Shown here: positions 39,311 to 48,069 of the stretch, piece by piece
Numbering within the stretch: the stretch's first letter is position 1
Layout: the number at the start of each line of letters is the position of its first letter
The notes under the pieces: generated by a model
Databases searched by the model: none
What the model was told of the DNA's origin: nothing
The model's input: only the letters and a program-made list of their open reading frames with translations
Made by a program: the position numbers and the translations under genes
Assembly: GCF_033441515.1 (NCBI RefSeq)
Contig: NZ_JAWQJT010000003.1
Location: 1,674,001 to 1,738,000 of the forward strand
Direction of reading: 5' to 3'
DNA: 64,000 nt
Source of the DNA: Amycolatopsis solani
GTDB taxonomy: Bacteria > Actinomycetota > Actinomycetes > Mycobacteriales > Pseudonocardiaceae

Positions 39311-40618
39311 TCAGCCGATCCGGACCAGCCTGGAGCCGTGCGGGGGCACCGAAGTGGCCGTCCACGAGCCGCGGAAGCGGCCGAGGTCCTTGTGCGCGAC
39401 CAGGTCACGCACCGGCCGCGCGCCCGGAACGCCCAGGTCCACCGTGATGTCCGCCGTCGACGAACCCAGGTTGTAGACCGCCGCGTACCAGCTGCCGTCC
39501 GGTGCGCGCTTCTTCCACACCTGGCGGTCGCCGCCGGTCACCTGCGTCGGGTAGGTACCCGACTGGTCGACGCGGATGACCTCGGGATTCGTCAGGATCG
39601 ACACGGCGGAGGCGTCGAGGAAGTAGATGTCTCCCCCGACGTACAGCGGCGAGGACGCCATCGACCAGAACGTCATCACGCTCTGCCGCTCGACGTCGGA
39701 AATGCCGTCCTGGATGCCGGACCCCGTGTTGTTGCTGATCGGCATCGAATCCAGGTCCGGCCGGTACTGCGGCCCGAACACACCCTGCCACGCAGGCAGG
39801 TCCGCCCACCGCGCCTTCACCGAGCTGTCCCAGGTGGACACCGTCTCGCAGTAGCACTCGACGTCGGTGTTCACCCGGACGCCGTTCGCGTAGGGCGCGA
39901 GAGAGGGGCCAGCCGCACGCGGCACCGGCCACGCGCTCGCGGTCAGCCACATCGGCCGCCGGGAATGATCGATGGCCGCGGACCACGCCTTGATGTCGGC
40001 CACGTTGTCCTCGGTGGTGCCGTCGACCTTGATGAAGTCGACGCCCCACGACGCGAAGCGCGCCACGATCGAGTCGTAGTACTTCTGCGCGCACGGCTTC
40101 GAGAAGTCGATCTTCCAGTTGCCGCCCCACATGTTCGACGGCGTCAGCGGCTGGTACGCGATGTCCCGCGCGTGGCACGACGTCCCCTGGATGGGCGCGT
40201 TCTTGTCGTAGACCTCCTTCTCCAGGCCGGTCACGGAGTAGAGGCCCAGCTTCAGGCCGAGGCCGTGCACGTAAGAAGCCAGCGCCGGGATCCCGGACGG
40301 GAACCGCCCCGGATCCGGTGCCGGGATGCCGTTGACGTCGGTGTGGAACACCCACGACAGGTCGGCGTTCCAGCCCGAGTCGATGTTGACGTAGGTGTAG
40401 CCCGCGGACTTGAGCTTCGACGCCATCGCCGAAGCCGCGTCACGGACGTGCGATTCGTTCAGCCACGAAGTGCCGTAACCCGCGCGGGTCGACGACTCCA
40501 GGCTCCAGCTGCTCCAGCCCATGAACGGCTTGACGAACGGCGTCCGCGCGCCGGCCACCGGAACCAGGAAGGACAAGAAACCGAGCACAGCGAGGAAGAC
40601 GGAAAAGAAGCGCTTCAA
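39311..40618 (-). CDS. Secreted alpha-galactosidase, glycoside hydrolase family 27
   Basis: The 435-residue exported enzyme has a signal peptide (about 1-24), then a (beta/alpha)8 barrel starting at FMGWSSWSL. The nucleophile Asp199 is in DFIKVDG, and the general acid is expected in the RPDLDSMPISN region. A C-terminal beta-sandwich follows (VYNLGSSTADITVDLG). The start is a TTG at 40618, supported by an AGGAG box 8 bases ahead and by the signal sequence that begins right there. It would release galactose or related sugars outside the cell for the ABC importer encoded upstream. Confidence 0.88.
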   Translation of the reverse strand: MKRFFSVFLAVLGFLSFLVPVAGARTPFVKPFMGWSSWSLESSTRAGYGTSWLNESHVRDAASAMASKLKSAGYTYVNIDSGWNADLSWVFHTDVNGIPAPDPGRFPSGIPALASYVHGLGLKLGLYSVTGLEKEVYDKNAPIQGTSCHARDIAYQPLTPSNMWGGNWKIDFSKPCAQKYYDSIVARFASWGVDFIKVDGTTEDNVADIKAWSAAIDHSRRPMWLTASAWPVPRAAGPSLAPYANGVRVNTDVECYCETVSTWDSSVKARWADLPAWQGVFGPQYRPDLDSMPISNNTGSGIQDGISDVERQSVMTFWSMASSPLYVGGDIYFLDASAVSILTNPEVIRVDQSGTYPTQVTGGDRQVWKKRAPDGSWYAAVYNLGSSTADITVDLGVPGARPVRDLVAHKDLGRFRGSWTATSVPPHGSRLVRIG

Positions 40619-40643
40619 CGGAACACTCCTCGAATAAGGGGAC

Positions 40644-41483
40644 CTACTCCTTGAGCCCGCTCGCGGCGATCCCGCTGACGATGAACCGCTGGGCGACCAG
40701 GAACATCGCGACCAGCGGCGCGATGGTGACGAGCGCGCCGGCGAACAGCGCCGGCAGGTTGACCGACTGCGCGGTCAGGAACGTCGAAAGCGCGATCTGC
40801 GCGGTCCACGACGACGGGTCCTGCCCGATGACGAGCGGCCACAGGAACGCGTTCCAGCTTTCGATGAACATCAGCGCCCCGAGCGAGGCGATCATGCTCC
40901 CCGAGTTCGGCAGCACCAGCCGCCGGTAGACGCCGAGGTAGCCGAGCCCGTCGAGCCGGCCCGCCTCCTCAATCTCGGCGGGGAACCGCAGGTAGAAGTT
41001 GCGGAACAGGATCACGGTGAACGCGCTGAACAGGTTCGGCGCGATGATCCCCCACTCCGTGTTGACGCCGCCCAGCGAGCCCACCACGACGAACGTCGGC
41101 ACGAACGTCACCGACTGCGGGATCATCAGGGTGACCAGGACATAGGTGAAGACGAAACGCCGCCCTGGGACGTGGATCCGGGCCAGCGCGTACCCGGCCA
41201 TCGAGCCGAACAGCGTCCCCAACGGCGCCGTGACGATCGCGACCAGGAACGAGTTCCAGAGTGCGTGTGCCATCGGCACCGACGCGTCGGCGAACAGGTC
41301 GCCGAAGTTGACCCACGACAGCGGGTCCGGCAGCCACGACCAGTCCGGCGAGCTGACCTGCTGCCGCGTCATCAGCGCGTTGCGCACCATGATGTAGAAC
41401 GGCAGCAAGAAGATCAGCGAGAGCACCGACGCCAGGACGTACTTCGGCACCTTCCTGACGCGGGGAGCGGCGAGGACGGCCAT
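40644..41483 (-). CDS. Sugar ABC transporter permease, MalG type
   Basis: The 279-residue permease of the CUT1 carbohydrate importer family has six predicted helices and the EAA loop (EIEEAGRLDGLGYLGVYRRL) for contact with the ATPase. The ATG overlaps the stop of the MalF-type gene. No ATPase gene is present in this locus, so the system probably uses a shared MsiK-like ATPase, as is usual for actinobacterial CUT1 importers. Specificity for alpha-galactosides is inferred from the GH27 and GH36 neighbours. Confidence 0.9.
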   Translation of the reverse strand: MAVLAAPRVRKVPKYVLASVLSLIFLLPFYIMVRNALMTRQQVSSPDWSWLPDPLSWVNFGDLFADASVPMAHALWNSFLVAIVTAPLGTLFGSMAGYALARIHVPGRRFVFTYVLVTLMIPQSVTFVPTFVVVGSLGGVNTEWGIIAPNLFSAFTVILFRNFYLRFPAEIEEAGRLDGLGYLGVYRRLVLPNSGSMIASLGALMFIESWNAFLWPLVIGQDPSSWTAQIALSTFLTAQSVNLPALFAGALVTIAPLVAMFLVAQRFIVSGIAASGLKE

Positions 41484-42436
41484 CAGTCCTTCTTCCCGAA
41501 GCCGACGAACCGGCCCTGCAGCAGCGTGATCACGACGATGAGCACGGTCAGCAGGAACGCGCCCGCCGAGCCGACGCCGTAGTTCTGGTCGCCGAGCGCG
41601 GAGTCGTACAGGTAGACGAGCGGCGGCTTCACCGGCGCGGTCGCGGTGCCCGAAAGCCCGGTGCCGAACAGGTTGTAGAACTCGTCGAACGCCTGGAACG
41701 CGGCGATGAGGATGAGCAGCAGCACCGCCACCGAAGTGTTCCGCAGCTGCGGCAGCGTGATGTAGCGGAAGGCCTGCCACTTGCTCGTGCCGTCCAGCTC
41801 CCCGGCCTCGTACAGCGACGGCGAAATCGCCTGCAGCCCGGCCAGGAACAGGATCATGTACAGCCCGACCTGCAGCCACAGCCGCAGCGTGACGACGGCG
41901 ACCCAGTACACCGGCGGGCTCGTCTCCGACAGCCACGGCACCGGGTCGGCGCCGAACAGCCCGCCGAGGACGTTCGCGACGCCGGACGGCAAGCCGTTGA
42001 ACAGCGCCATCTTCCACACGAGCGCCGCGACGACGTACGACACCGCGGCCGGGACGAGGAACACCGTCCGGAAGAAGGCCTTGCCGCGCTTGATGCTGTT
42101 GATCAGCACTGCGAGACCGAGCGAAGCGACGAAGGTGATCGGCACGATGAAGACCGTGAAGATCGCGATCGTCGACAGCGACGTCAGGAAAGCGTCGTCG
42201 CCGAGCAGGAACGCGTAGTTGTCGAAGCCGATCCAGTGGCCGATCGTGATGGTGCCGCGGGCGTCGTTGAAGCTGAGCAGGAAGCTCCAGCCGATCGCGA
42301 CGTACTTGAACAGCCCCAGCCCGAGCACCACAGGCCCGGTCAGCACGGCGAACGCGCCGATCGCGCGCCAGTCCCGGCGACGGCGACGCTTCTTCACCGG
42401 CGGAGAGACCGCCGGGGCCTCCAGCAAGGCCGTCAT
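41483..42436 (-). CDS. Sugar ABC transporter permease, MalF type
   Basis: The 317-residue partner permease has a basic N-terminus (VKKRRRRRDWRAIG), six helices and the EAA motif region (SLYEAGELDGTSKWQAFRYI). It overlaps the binding-protein stop and the MalG start, so all three are coupled. With MalG it forms the membrane channel. Confidence 0.9.
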   Translation of the reverse strand: MTALLEAPAVSPPVKKRRRRRDWRAIGAFAVLTGPVVLGLGLFKYVAIGWSFLLSFNDARGTITIGHWIGFDNYAFLLGDDAFLTSLSTIAIFTVFIVPITFVASLGLAVLINSIKRGKAFFRTVFLVPAAVSYVVAALVWKMALFNGLPSGVANVLGGLFGADPVPWLSETSPPVYWVAVVTLRLWLQVGLYMILFLAGLQAISPSLYEAGELDGTSKWQAFRYITLPQLRNTSVAVLLLILIAAFQAFDEFYNLFGTGLSGTATAPVKPPLVYLYDSALGDQNYGVGSAGAFLLTVLIVVITLLQGRFVGFGKKD

Positions 42437-43710
42437 GCCAGCTGCTTGTCGACTTCGGCCTGTGCCTTCTTCGCCGCGTCGCCGAGTTCGGCGGCCGGGT
42501 CGGCCTGCCCGTTGGCGATCTTCGTCGCGGCCTGCAGGAACAGCGTCGCCGACGCCTTGTTCCACAGCCCGGAGTACGACTTGCCGTTCTGCTGCGAGAT
42601 CGTCACGGCGTCCTTGGCCGCGCCGCTGGAGAACTCGGTCGTCTGGGCCGCGACCGGCTTGCGCGCCGGGATGTGGAAGCCGTACTTGACGCACCAGTCC
42701 TTCTGCAGGTCGGCGTTCTTGATCCACAGCCAGTCGATGAACTGCTTCACCGCGTCCAGGTGCGCGGACTTCGCGTTGGCCAGTTGGTACCAGCCGCCGA
42801 CGCGCGCGACCTGCTTGCCCGCGTCCCCGAACTTCGGCCACGCGACGACGCCGAAGTCGTCACCCAGGGCCTTCTTGATGTCCGGCAGCGACCACAGGCC
42901 ACCCCATTGCATCGCGGTGGCGCCGTTCGCGAACGCGCCCGGGTCCGACCAGTCCGTCGGGTAGCCCTGGAGCAGGCCGCCGGTGTCGTGCAGCTGCTTG
43001 AGCCCGGCGATCGCGGCGACGGCTTCAGGCGAAGCGAAAGCGACCTTCTTGCCGCTCGAGTCGAAGAAGTCCGCGCCGGACGACCAGAGCAGCAGCGTCG
43101 CGGCCTCGCCGACGCCGTCCGTGCCGACGTACAGGCCCTTCTGCTTGCCGGTGTTCAGCTTCCGGGTCGCTTCCAGGAGCTCGGCGAACGTCTGCGGCGG
43201 CTGGACGCCCGCGGCCTGCAGCGCGCTCTTGCGGAAGTACAGCATCATGACGTCGTCGATCATCTTGACGCCGTAGATCTTCCCGTCGACGGTGACCGTG
43301 TCCAGCGCGGCCGGGCTGAAGTCGGCCTTGGCCGGCGCGATGACGTCGTCGAGCGGCGCGAGCAGGCCGTTCTTGACGTTCTGGTACCGGAAGTCGCCCA
43401 GTTCGAACAGGTCCGGTGCCTGCGCGGTGAGCATCGCCGAGTTGAGCTTCGTCTCGTAATCGCCGGCGATCCAGCTGACGTTGATCGCGATGTCCGGGTT
43501 GGCCTTCGTGAACTCCTGCGCGTACCGCTGGACGGCCTGCTGCGTCCCGGATTCGCCGTACGCGTGGTACCACTGCTGCAGCGTGACCTTCGCGCCCGAA
43601 GCGGCGCCCGCGTTCTTGTTCAACGGGTCCGAGGTGCAGCCCGCGAGGGCGGCCCCACCGGCGAAGAGGACGGAACCGACCAGGAAGCTTCTGCGATTCA
43701 TGGGGCTCAC
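42433..43710 (-). CDS. Sugar ABC transporter substrate-binding lipoprotein, CUT1 type
   Basis: The 425-residue exported binding protein starts at a GTG (43710) with GGAG placed 9 bases before it. The signal has a twin-arginine pair (NRRSFLVGS) followed by the lipobox LAGC near residue 24. The mature protein has the typical CUT1 features: VTLQQWYHAYGESGT near the N-terminus and GQADPAAELGDAAKKAQAEV near the end. It lies 10 bases after the ROK gene and is the first of the transport genes. Confidence 0.9.
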   Translation of the reverse strand: MSPMNRRSFLVGSVLFAGGAALAGCTSDPLNKNAGAASGAKVTLQQWYHAYGESGTQQAVQRYAQEFTKANPDIAINVSWIAGDYETKLNSAMLTAQAPDLFELGDFRYQNVKNGLLAPLDDVIAPAKADFSPAALDTVTVDGKIYGVKMIDDVMMLYFRKSALQAAGVQPPQTFAELLEATRKLNTGKQKGLYVGTDGVGEAATLLLWSSGADFFDSSGKKVAFASPEAVAAIAGLKQLHDTGGLLQGYPTDWSDPGAFANGATAMQWGGLWSLPDIKKALGDDFGVVAWPKFGDAGKQVARVGGWYQLANAKSAHLDAVKQFIDWLWIKNADLQKDWCVKYGFHIPARKPVAAQTTEFSSGAAKDAVTISQQNGKSYSGLWNKASATLFLQAATKIANGQADPAAELGDAAKKAQAEVDKQLA

Positions 43711-43720
43711 AAGGGACTCC

Positions 43721-44911
43721 TTAGACGCTCTCGGCGACGAAAAGACTTTGGATGGCGACGGCGGCCGCGCCCCGCGCCCACTCCTCGAACGGCAGCGGCC
43801 GGATCACCAGGCCGCAGCGGGCGGCGCTGCCGAACGCCTGGACCGCGAAGGTCCGGCGGATCTGGTCCTCGAACAGGTCGTAGGTGGCGACGCCTTCCCC
43901 CGAGACGACGACCCGCTCGGGGCCGAACAGGTTGACCAGCGCGGCGAGGCCGAGCCCGATCGCGTGCCCGGCGCCGGCGAACACCTCGCGCAGCGAGTCG
44001 TCTCCGCCGCGGGCGCGCGTCACGGCGTCTTCCATGGTCAGCGCGGGTTCACCGGCGACTTCCCTGGCGCGCGTCAGGATCGCTTCGGTGGACGCGATCG
44101 CCTCGACGCAGCCCCGGCCGCCGCAGTGGCAGGCCGGGCCACCGTCGGCGACCGGGACGTGCCCGATCTCGCCGGCGACGCCGTGCGCGCCGCGGACCAG
44201 GTCGCCGTTCACGACGAGCGCGCTGCCGATCCCGGTTCCCACGGTCACCAGCGCGAACGACGACGCGCCGACGCCCTCGCCGAACCACTGCTCGGCCACG
44301 GCGAGCGCCTTGACGTCGTTCTCCAACGTGGCCGTGAGCCCGGTGGCGTCTTCCAGCAGCGAGGCCAGGGGCACGTCCCGCCAGCCGAGGAACGGTGAGT
44401 ACCGGACGACACCGGACGCGCGGTCGACGTCGCCGGACACCGCAACACCCAGGCAATAGGCGCGGTCGCGGAGGTTGCTGGTGCCGTCCGAGGTCGGCCC
44501 GCCCAGCAGCTCCCCGACGAGGTCGGCCAGCGCGCGGACGACGTGCCCGACGTCGTGGCTGGTCAGCGCGTGGTGGGCGCTGACCCGGACGTCGGCGCGC
44601 AGGTCGGTGACCACACCGATCAGGTCGTCGCCGGTGATCTTGACGCCGACGAAGTACTCGCGGTCCGGCCGGATGGCCAGGGGGTTCGCGGGACGGCCGG
44701 CGCCGGGGCCCGTGCGGCCTTCGGAAGCGAGTTCTTCGAGGTAACCGGCTTCGATGAACGGCCGGGCCGCCTTCGTGACCGCGGCCGACGACAGACCGGT
44801 GCGCCGGGCGACGTCGACGCGGGAGACCGGCCCTTCGGTCAGGACCGTGGTGAACACGGTCGCCGCCGCGGGACTGGTGATCGGCGCCCTTGCCGGTGCA
44901 CTGCGAGGCAT
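43721..44911 (-). CDS. ROK-family transcriptional repressor
   Basis: The 396-residue regulator has an N-terminal winged helix (TEGPVSRVDVARRTGLSSAA) joined to a sugar-kinase-like ROK domain. The ROK zinc signature CHCGGRGCVEA is present, and the ATP-site-like GTGIGSALVVNG segment suggests sugar sensing. It heads the minus-strand operon (ROK, binding protein, MalF, MalG, GH27) and is divergent from the GH36 gene, so it probably controls both. The start ATG has no ribosome-binding site; a promoter 7 bases upstream suggests a leaderless transcript. Confidence 0.9.
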   Translation of the reverse strand: MPRSAPARAPITSPAAATVFTTVLTEGPVSRVDVARRTGLSSAAVTKAARPFIEAGYLEELASEGRTGPGAGRPANPLAIRPDREYFVGVKITGDDLIGVVTDLRADVRVSAHHALTSHDVGHVVRALADLVGELLGGPTSDGTSNLRDRAYCLGVAVSGDVDRASGVVRYSPFLGWRDVPLASLLEDATGLTATLENDVKALAVAEQWFGEGVGASSFALVTVGTGIGSALVVNGDLVRGAHGVAGEIGHVPVADGGPACHCGGRGCVEAIASTEAILTRAREVAGEPALTMEDAVTRARGGDDSLREVFAGAGHAIGLGLAALVNLFGPERVVVSGEGVATYDLFEDQIRRTFAVQAFGSAARCGLVIRPLPFEEWARGAAAVAIQSLFVAESV

Positions 44912-44987
44912 GGCCGGAAGGGTAGGCAGGATTAATTAACTTCGTCAAGAATTTATTTTTTCGCTGGTCGTGCCTACGCTCGGGCTC
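44912..44987. promoter_or_regulatory. Divergent promoters of the ROK and GH36 genes
   Basis: On the minus strand TTGACG (44943-44948) and TACCCT (44919-44924), 18 bases apart, end 7 bases before the ROK ATG. On the plus strand TACGCT (44975-44980) ends 7 bases before the GH36 ATG, with no clear -35. Neither gene has a ribosome-binding site, so both may be leaderless. The AT-rich stretch AATTAACTTCGTCAAGAATT between them is an imperfect dyad and the best candidate operator for the ROK protein. Confidence 0.6.
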
Positions 44988-47066
44988 ATGTCGCTCGTCG
45001 AACACGATCCCGCGCGCCGGCTGTGGCTCCTGCGCACCCCCGAGAGCTCGTACGCCTTCCGGCTCGACGCCGACGACCGGCCGCGGCACGTCCACTGGGG
45101 CCCGCCGCTGACGTTGGCCCAAGCCGCGCAGGTCGCCGCGCGCGCCAACCCGGCCGACAGCAGCTTCGACGAGCCCGGCGACGAGCGGCAGGAACTGCCG
45201 GCCGAAGGCGGCGCGTTCTTCGGCGTCGCGGCGCTGGCCGTGCGGTACGAGGACGGGACGTCGGCGCTCGAATGGCGTTACGACGGGCATTCCAGCACCG
45301 AGGACTCCTTGGTCGTCCGGCTCGTCGACCGGCACTACCCGCTCGAGCTCTCACTGCACTACCGCGTCCGCGGCGACGTCGTCGAACGCTGGACGTCGCT
45401 GCGCGCGGACGAGCCGGTTTCGTTGCTGCGCACGGATTCCGCGTCGTGGACGCTCCCCCGGCGCGACCACGCCCGGCTGACCCGGACCTCAGGTGCGTGG
45501 AGCGCGGAGTACGGCGTGCTGCGCGAGGCGCTGCCCGTCGGCGAAACCACGCTCACCAGCCGCCGCGGCGTCTCCAGCCACCAGGTCAACCCCTGGGTGA
45601 TGCTCGACGCGGGCGACGCGACCGAGACGTCCGGCGAGGTCTGGAGCACGGCACTCGCGTGGAGCGGGAGCTGGCGGATCACCGTGGAGCACACGCACAC
45701 CGGCCGCGTGACGTGGACCGGCGGGTTCGGGCACGAAAACGTCAGCTGGCGGCTGTCCCCCGGCGAAACCTGGGAGACGCCGGTGTTCGCCGGGCTCTAC
45801 GCGGCCGACGGCTTCGGCGGGACGAGCCGGCGGTGGCACGCCTACGTCCGCGAGTTCGTCCAGCCGCACCCGGAAGAGCTGCGGCCGATCGTCTACAACT
45901 CGTGGGAAGCCACCGGGTGGGACGTCGACGAACAGACCGAAACGTCGCTCGCCGACGCGGCCGCGAAGCTCGGCGCGGAGCTGTTCGTCATGGACGACGG
46001 CTGGTTCGGCGCCCGCACCGGCGACACCGCCGGGCTCGGCGACTGGACCGCCAACGAAGAGCGCTTCCCGGACGGGCTGCGGCCGCTGGTCGACGCCGTT
46101 CACGCGCACGGGATGAAGTTCGGCCTGTGGGTCGAGCCGGAGATGGTCAACCCGGACAGCGACCTCTACCGCGCGCACCCCGACTGGGTGCTGCACATGG
46201 CGCACCGGGAACGCACCACGCTGCGCCACCAGCTCGTGCTGAACTTCGCGCGCGCGGACGTCGCGGACTGGGCGCACCGGTGGCTCGACCGGCTGGTCGG
46301 CGAGCACGGCATCGACTACCTCAAGTGGGACATGAACCGCGCCTTCACCGAAGCCGGCTGGCCGGGCGGGGCGGCCGGGCGCGTGTGGGTGGACCACGTC
46401 CGCGCGGTGCACGCCATCCTGGACCGGCTGCGGGCCGACCACCCGGACCTGCGGATCCAGGGCTGCGCGGGCGGCGGCGGGCGCACCGACCTCGGGATCC
46501 TCGCCCGGACCGACGAGATCTGGGCGTCCGACAACACCGACGCCGCCGACCGGATCGCCATCCAGCACGGCTACGGCCAGCTCTACCCGGCCGGCACGAT
46601 GTCGGCCTGGGTCACCGACAGCCCGAACCCGACCACCGGCCGCGAGGCGCCGCTGAGCTTCCGGTTCCACGTCGCCATGGCGGGCGTGCTCGGCCTGGGC
46701 GGCGACCTGCCCCGCTGGCCGGCCGCCGAGCTGGCGGAAGCGGCGGAACTCGTCGCGCTGTACAAGGAAATCCGGCCGGTCGTGCAGCACGGCGAGCTGT
46801 ACCGGCTGGCGGACCCGGCGACGTCGGCCCTGACCGCGGTGCAGTACGTGCTGGACGGCGAAGTCGTCGTCTTCTTCTGGCGGCGGCCCACGGAGTTCGC
46901 GCGGCCGTTCACCCCGCCGCGGCTGGCGGGTCTCGACCCGGCCGGGCGCTACCGCGACTCCGGCGGCGTCGTGCACGACGGCGCGGTGCTGCTGAGCCAC
47001 GGCCTGGACGTCGGCTTCGCGGGCAGCGGGTACGCGAGCGCGGTGGTGCGGCTGACCCGGGTCTGA
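44988..47066 (+). CDS. Cytoplasmic alpha-galactosidase, glycoside hydrolase family 36
   Basis: From the ATG at 44988 this 692-residue enzyme lacks a signal peptide. It has the GH36 layout: N-terminal beta-supersandwich, catalytic barrel beginning near PIVYNSWEATGWDVDEQT, and C-terminal beta-domain. Catalytic residues are the nucleophile Asp in YLKWDMNR (near 447) and the acid in IWASDNTDA (near 510). MDDGWFG, WVEPEMVNPDSDLY and GCAGGGGRTDLG are all standard. It would hydrolyse imported alpha-galactosides such as melibiose or raffinose. A GTG 18 bases earlier is an alternative start. Confidence 0.93.
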   Translation: MSLVEHDPARRLWLLRTPESSYAFRLDADDRPRHVHWGPPLTLAQAAQVAARANPADSSFDEPGDERQELPAEGGAFFGVAALAVRYEDGTSALEWRYDGHSSTEDSLVVRLVDRHYPLELSLHYRVRGDVVERWTSLRADEPVSLLRTDSASWTLPRRDHARLTRTSGAWSAEYGVLREALPVGETTLTSRRGVSSHQVNPWVMLDAGDATETSGEVWSTALAWSGSWRITVEHTHTGRVTWTGGFGHENVSWRLSPGETWETPVFAGLYAADGFGGTSRRWHAYVREFVQPHPEELRPIVYNSWEATGWDVDEQTETSLADAAAKLGAELFVMDDGWFGARTGDTAGLGDWTANEERFPDGLRPLVDAVHAHGMKFGLWVEPEMVNPDSDLYRAHPDWVLHMAHRERTTLRHQLVLNFARADVADWAHRWLDRLVGEHGIDYLKWDMNRAFTEAGWPGGAAGRVWVDHVRAVHAILDRLRADHPDLRIQGCAGGGGRTDLGILARTDEIWASDNTDAADRIAIQHGYGQLYPAGTMSAWVTDSPNPTTGREAPLSFRFHVAMAGVLGLGGDLPRWPAAELAEAAELVALYKEIRPVVQHGELYRLADPATSALTAVQYVLDGEVVVFFWRRPTEFARPFTPPRLAGLDPAGRYRDSGGVVHDGAVLLSHGLDVGFAGSGYASAVVRLTRV

Positions 47067-47172
47067 TTACCCACGCCGATCGGCCTGACCGGGGCGGGTG
47101 ACTTCGATTGACTTTTCACCGGACGCGAGCTGAATGTGAAAGTCCTTCACCACGCTCGCCAACGGAGGCAGC

Positions 47173-48060
47173 ATGCGCAAGCGCCTGTCCGCTCTGCTCG
47201 TCGTGCCCGCGCTCGCCATGCTCGCCTTCGCCGCCCCGGCGTCCGCGAGCACGGGCTACCACGAGTACGTCGCCCTCGGAGACTCCTGGACCGCCGACGT
47301 CTTCGTCACCTTCCCGCCGACCACGCAGTACACCCCGCTCGACTGCGCGCAGTCCACTTCGGACTACCCGCACGAACTGGCCGGCGCGCTCGGCGTCGAG
47401 ACGTTCCGCGACGCGAGCTGCGGCGGCGCGACGACGACCGACTTCACCCAGCCGCAGAAGCTGCCGCTGGGCGGCACGAACCCGCCGCAGTTCGACCGGC
47501 TCACGCCCACCACGGACCTGGTCACCGTCGGCATCGGCGGCAACGACATCGGGCTGGCGTCGGCCGTGACGCAGTGCCTCAACCTGCTGCCGGTCAGCAC
47601 CTGCAAGGCGAAGTTCACCGCGGGCGGCGTCGACCGGCTGGAAAACGCCGTCACCGCGACCGAGCCGAAGATCGCGGCGGCGTTGCGGGAGATCGGGGAC
47701 CGGTCGCCGAACGCGCGGATCCTGCTGGTGAACTACCTCGCCGGGCTGCCCGCGAGCGGCAAGGGGTGCTGGCCGGTGATCCCGGTCGCCGACGGCGACA
47801 TCGCCTACCTGCAGGCGAAGTTCCTCCAGATGAACGCGATGCTCGCGCGGGTCGCCGCGGCGAACGGCGTCGAACTGGTCGACACCTACTCCCCGACCGT
47901 CGGCCACGACGCCTGCCAGGCGCCCACGGTCCGGTACGTCGAAGGCCTGATCCCGGTTTCGGTGAGCAACCCGCTGCTGCTCGCGTTCCCCTTCCACCCC
48001 AACGGCGCGGGCGCGGCGGCCCAGTCGGAGATCGTCCTCGGGGCCGTCCGGGGGGACTAA
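47173..48060 (+). CDS. Secreted SGNH/GDSL hydrolase (lipase/esterase type)
   Basis: The 295-residue exported enzyme has a signal peptide (about 1-26, ending ASAS), the block I motif YVALGDSW (catalytic Ser38), the block III GIGGNDIG near 116 and the C-terminal FHPNGAG block V near 275. Cysteines are spaced as in the secreted Streptomyces lipases of this family, which use disulfides. The substrate is probably an acyl ester. It has an AACGGAGG ribosome-binding site and appears to be monocistronic or to run into the next gene 9 bases later. Confidence 0.9.
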   Translation: MRKRLSALLVVPALAMLAFAAPASASTGYHEYVALGDSWTADVFVTFPPTTQYTPLDCAQSTSDYPHELAGALGVETFRDASCGGATTTDFTQPQKLPLGGTNPPQFDRLTPTTDLVTVGIGGNDIGLASAVTQCLNLLPVSTCKAKFTAGGVDRLENAVTATEPKIAAALREIGDRSPNARILLVNYLAGLPASGKGCWPVIPVADGDIAYLQAKFLQMNAMLARVAAANGVELVDTYSPTVGHDACQAPTVRYVEGLIPVSVSNPLLLAFPFHPNGAGAAAQSEIVLGAVRGD

Positions 48061-48069
48061 GCTGCCGGG

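Noticed and set aside
40607..40616. LacI-like palindrome GAAGCGCTTC at the GH27 start
   Set aside because: It arises from the codons for Lys-Arg-Phe at the signal peptide start and has no supporting promoter context; similar cores occur inside other coding regions (for example near 21533).
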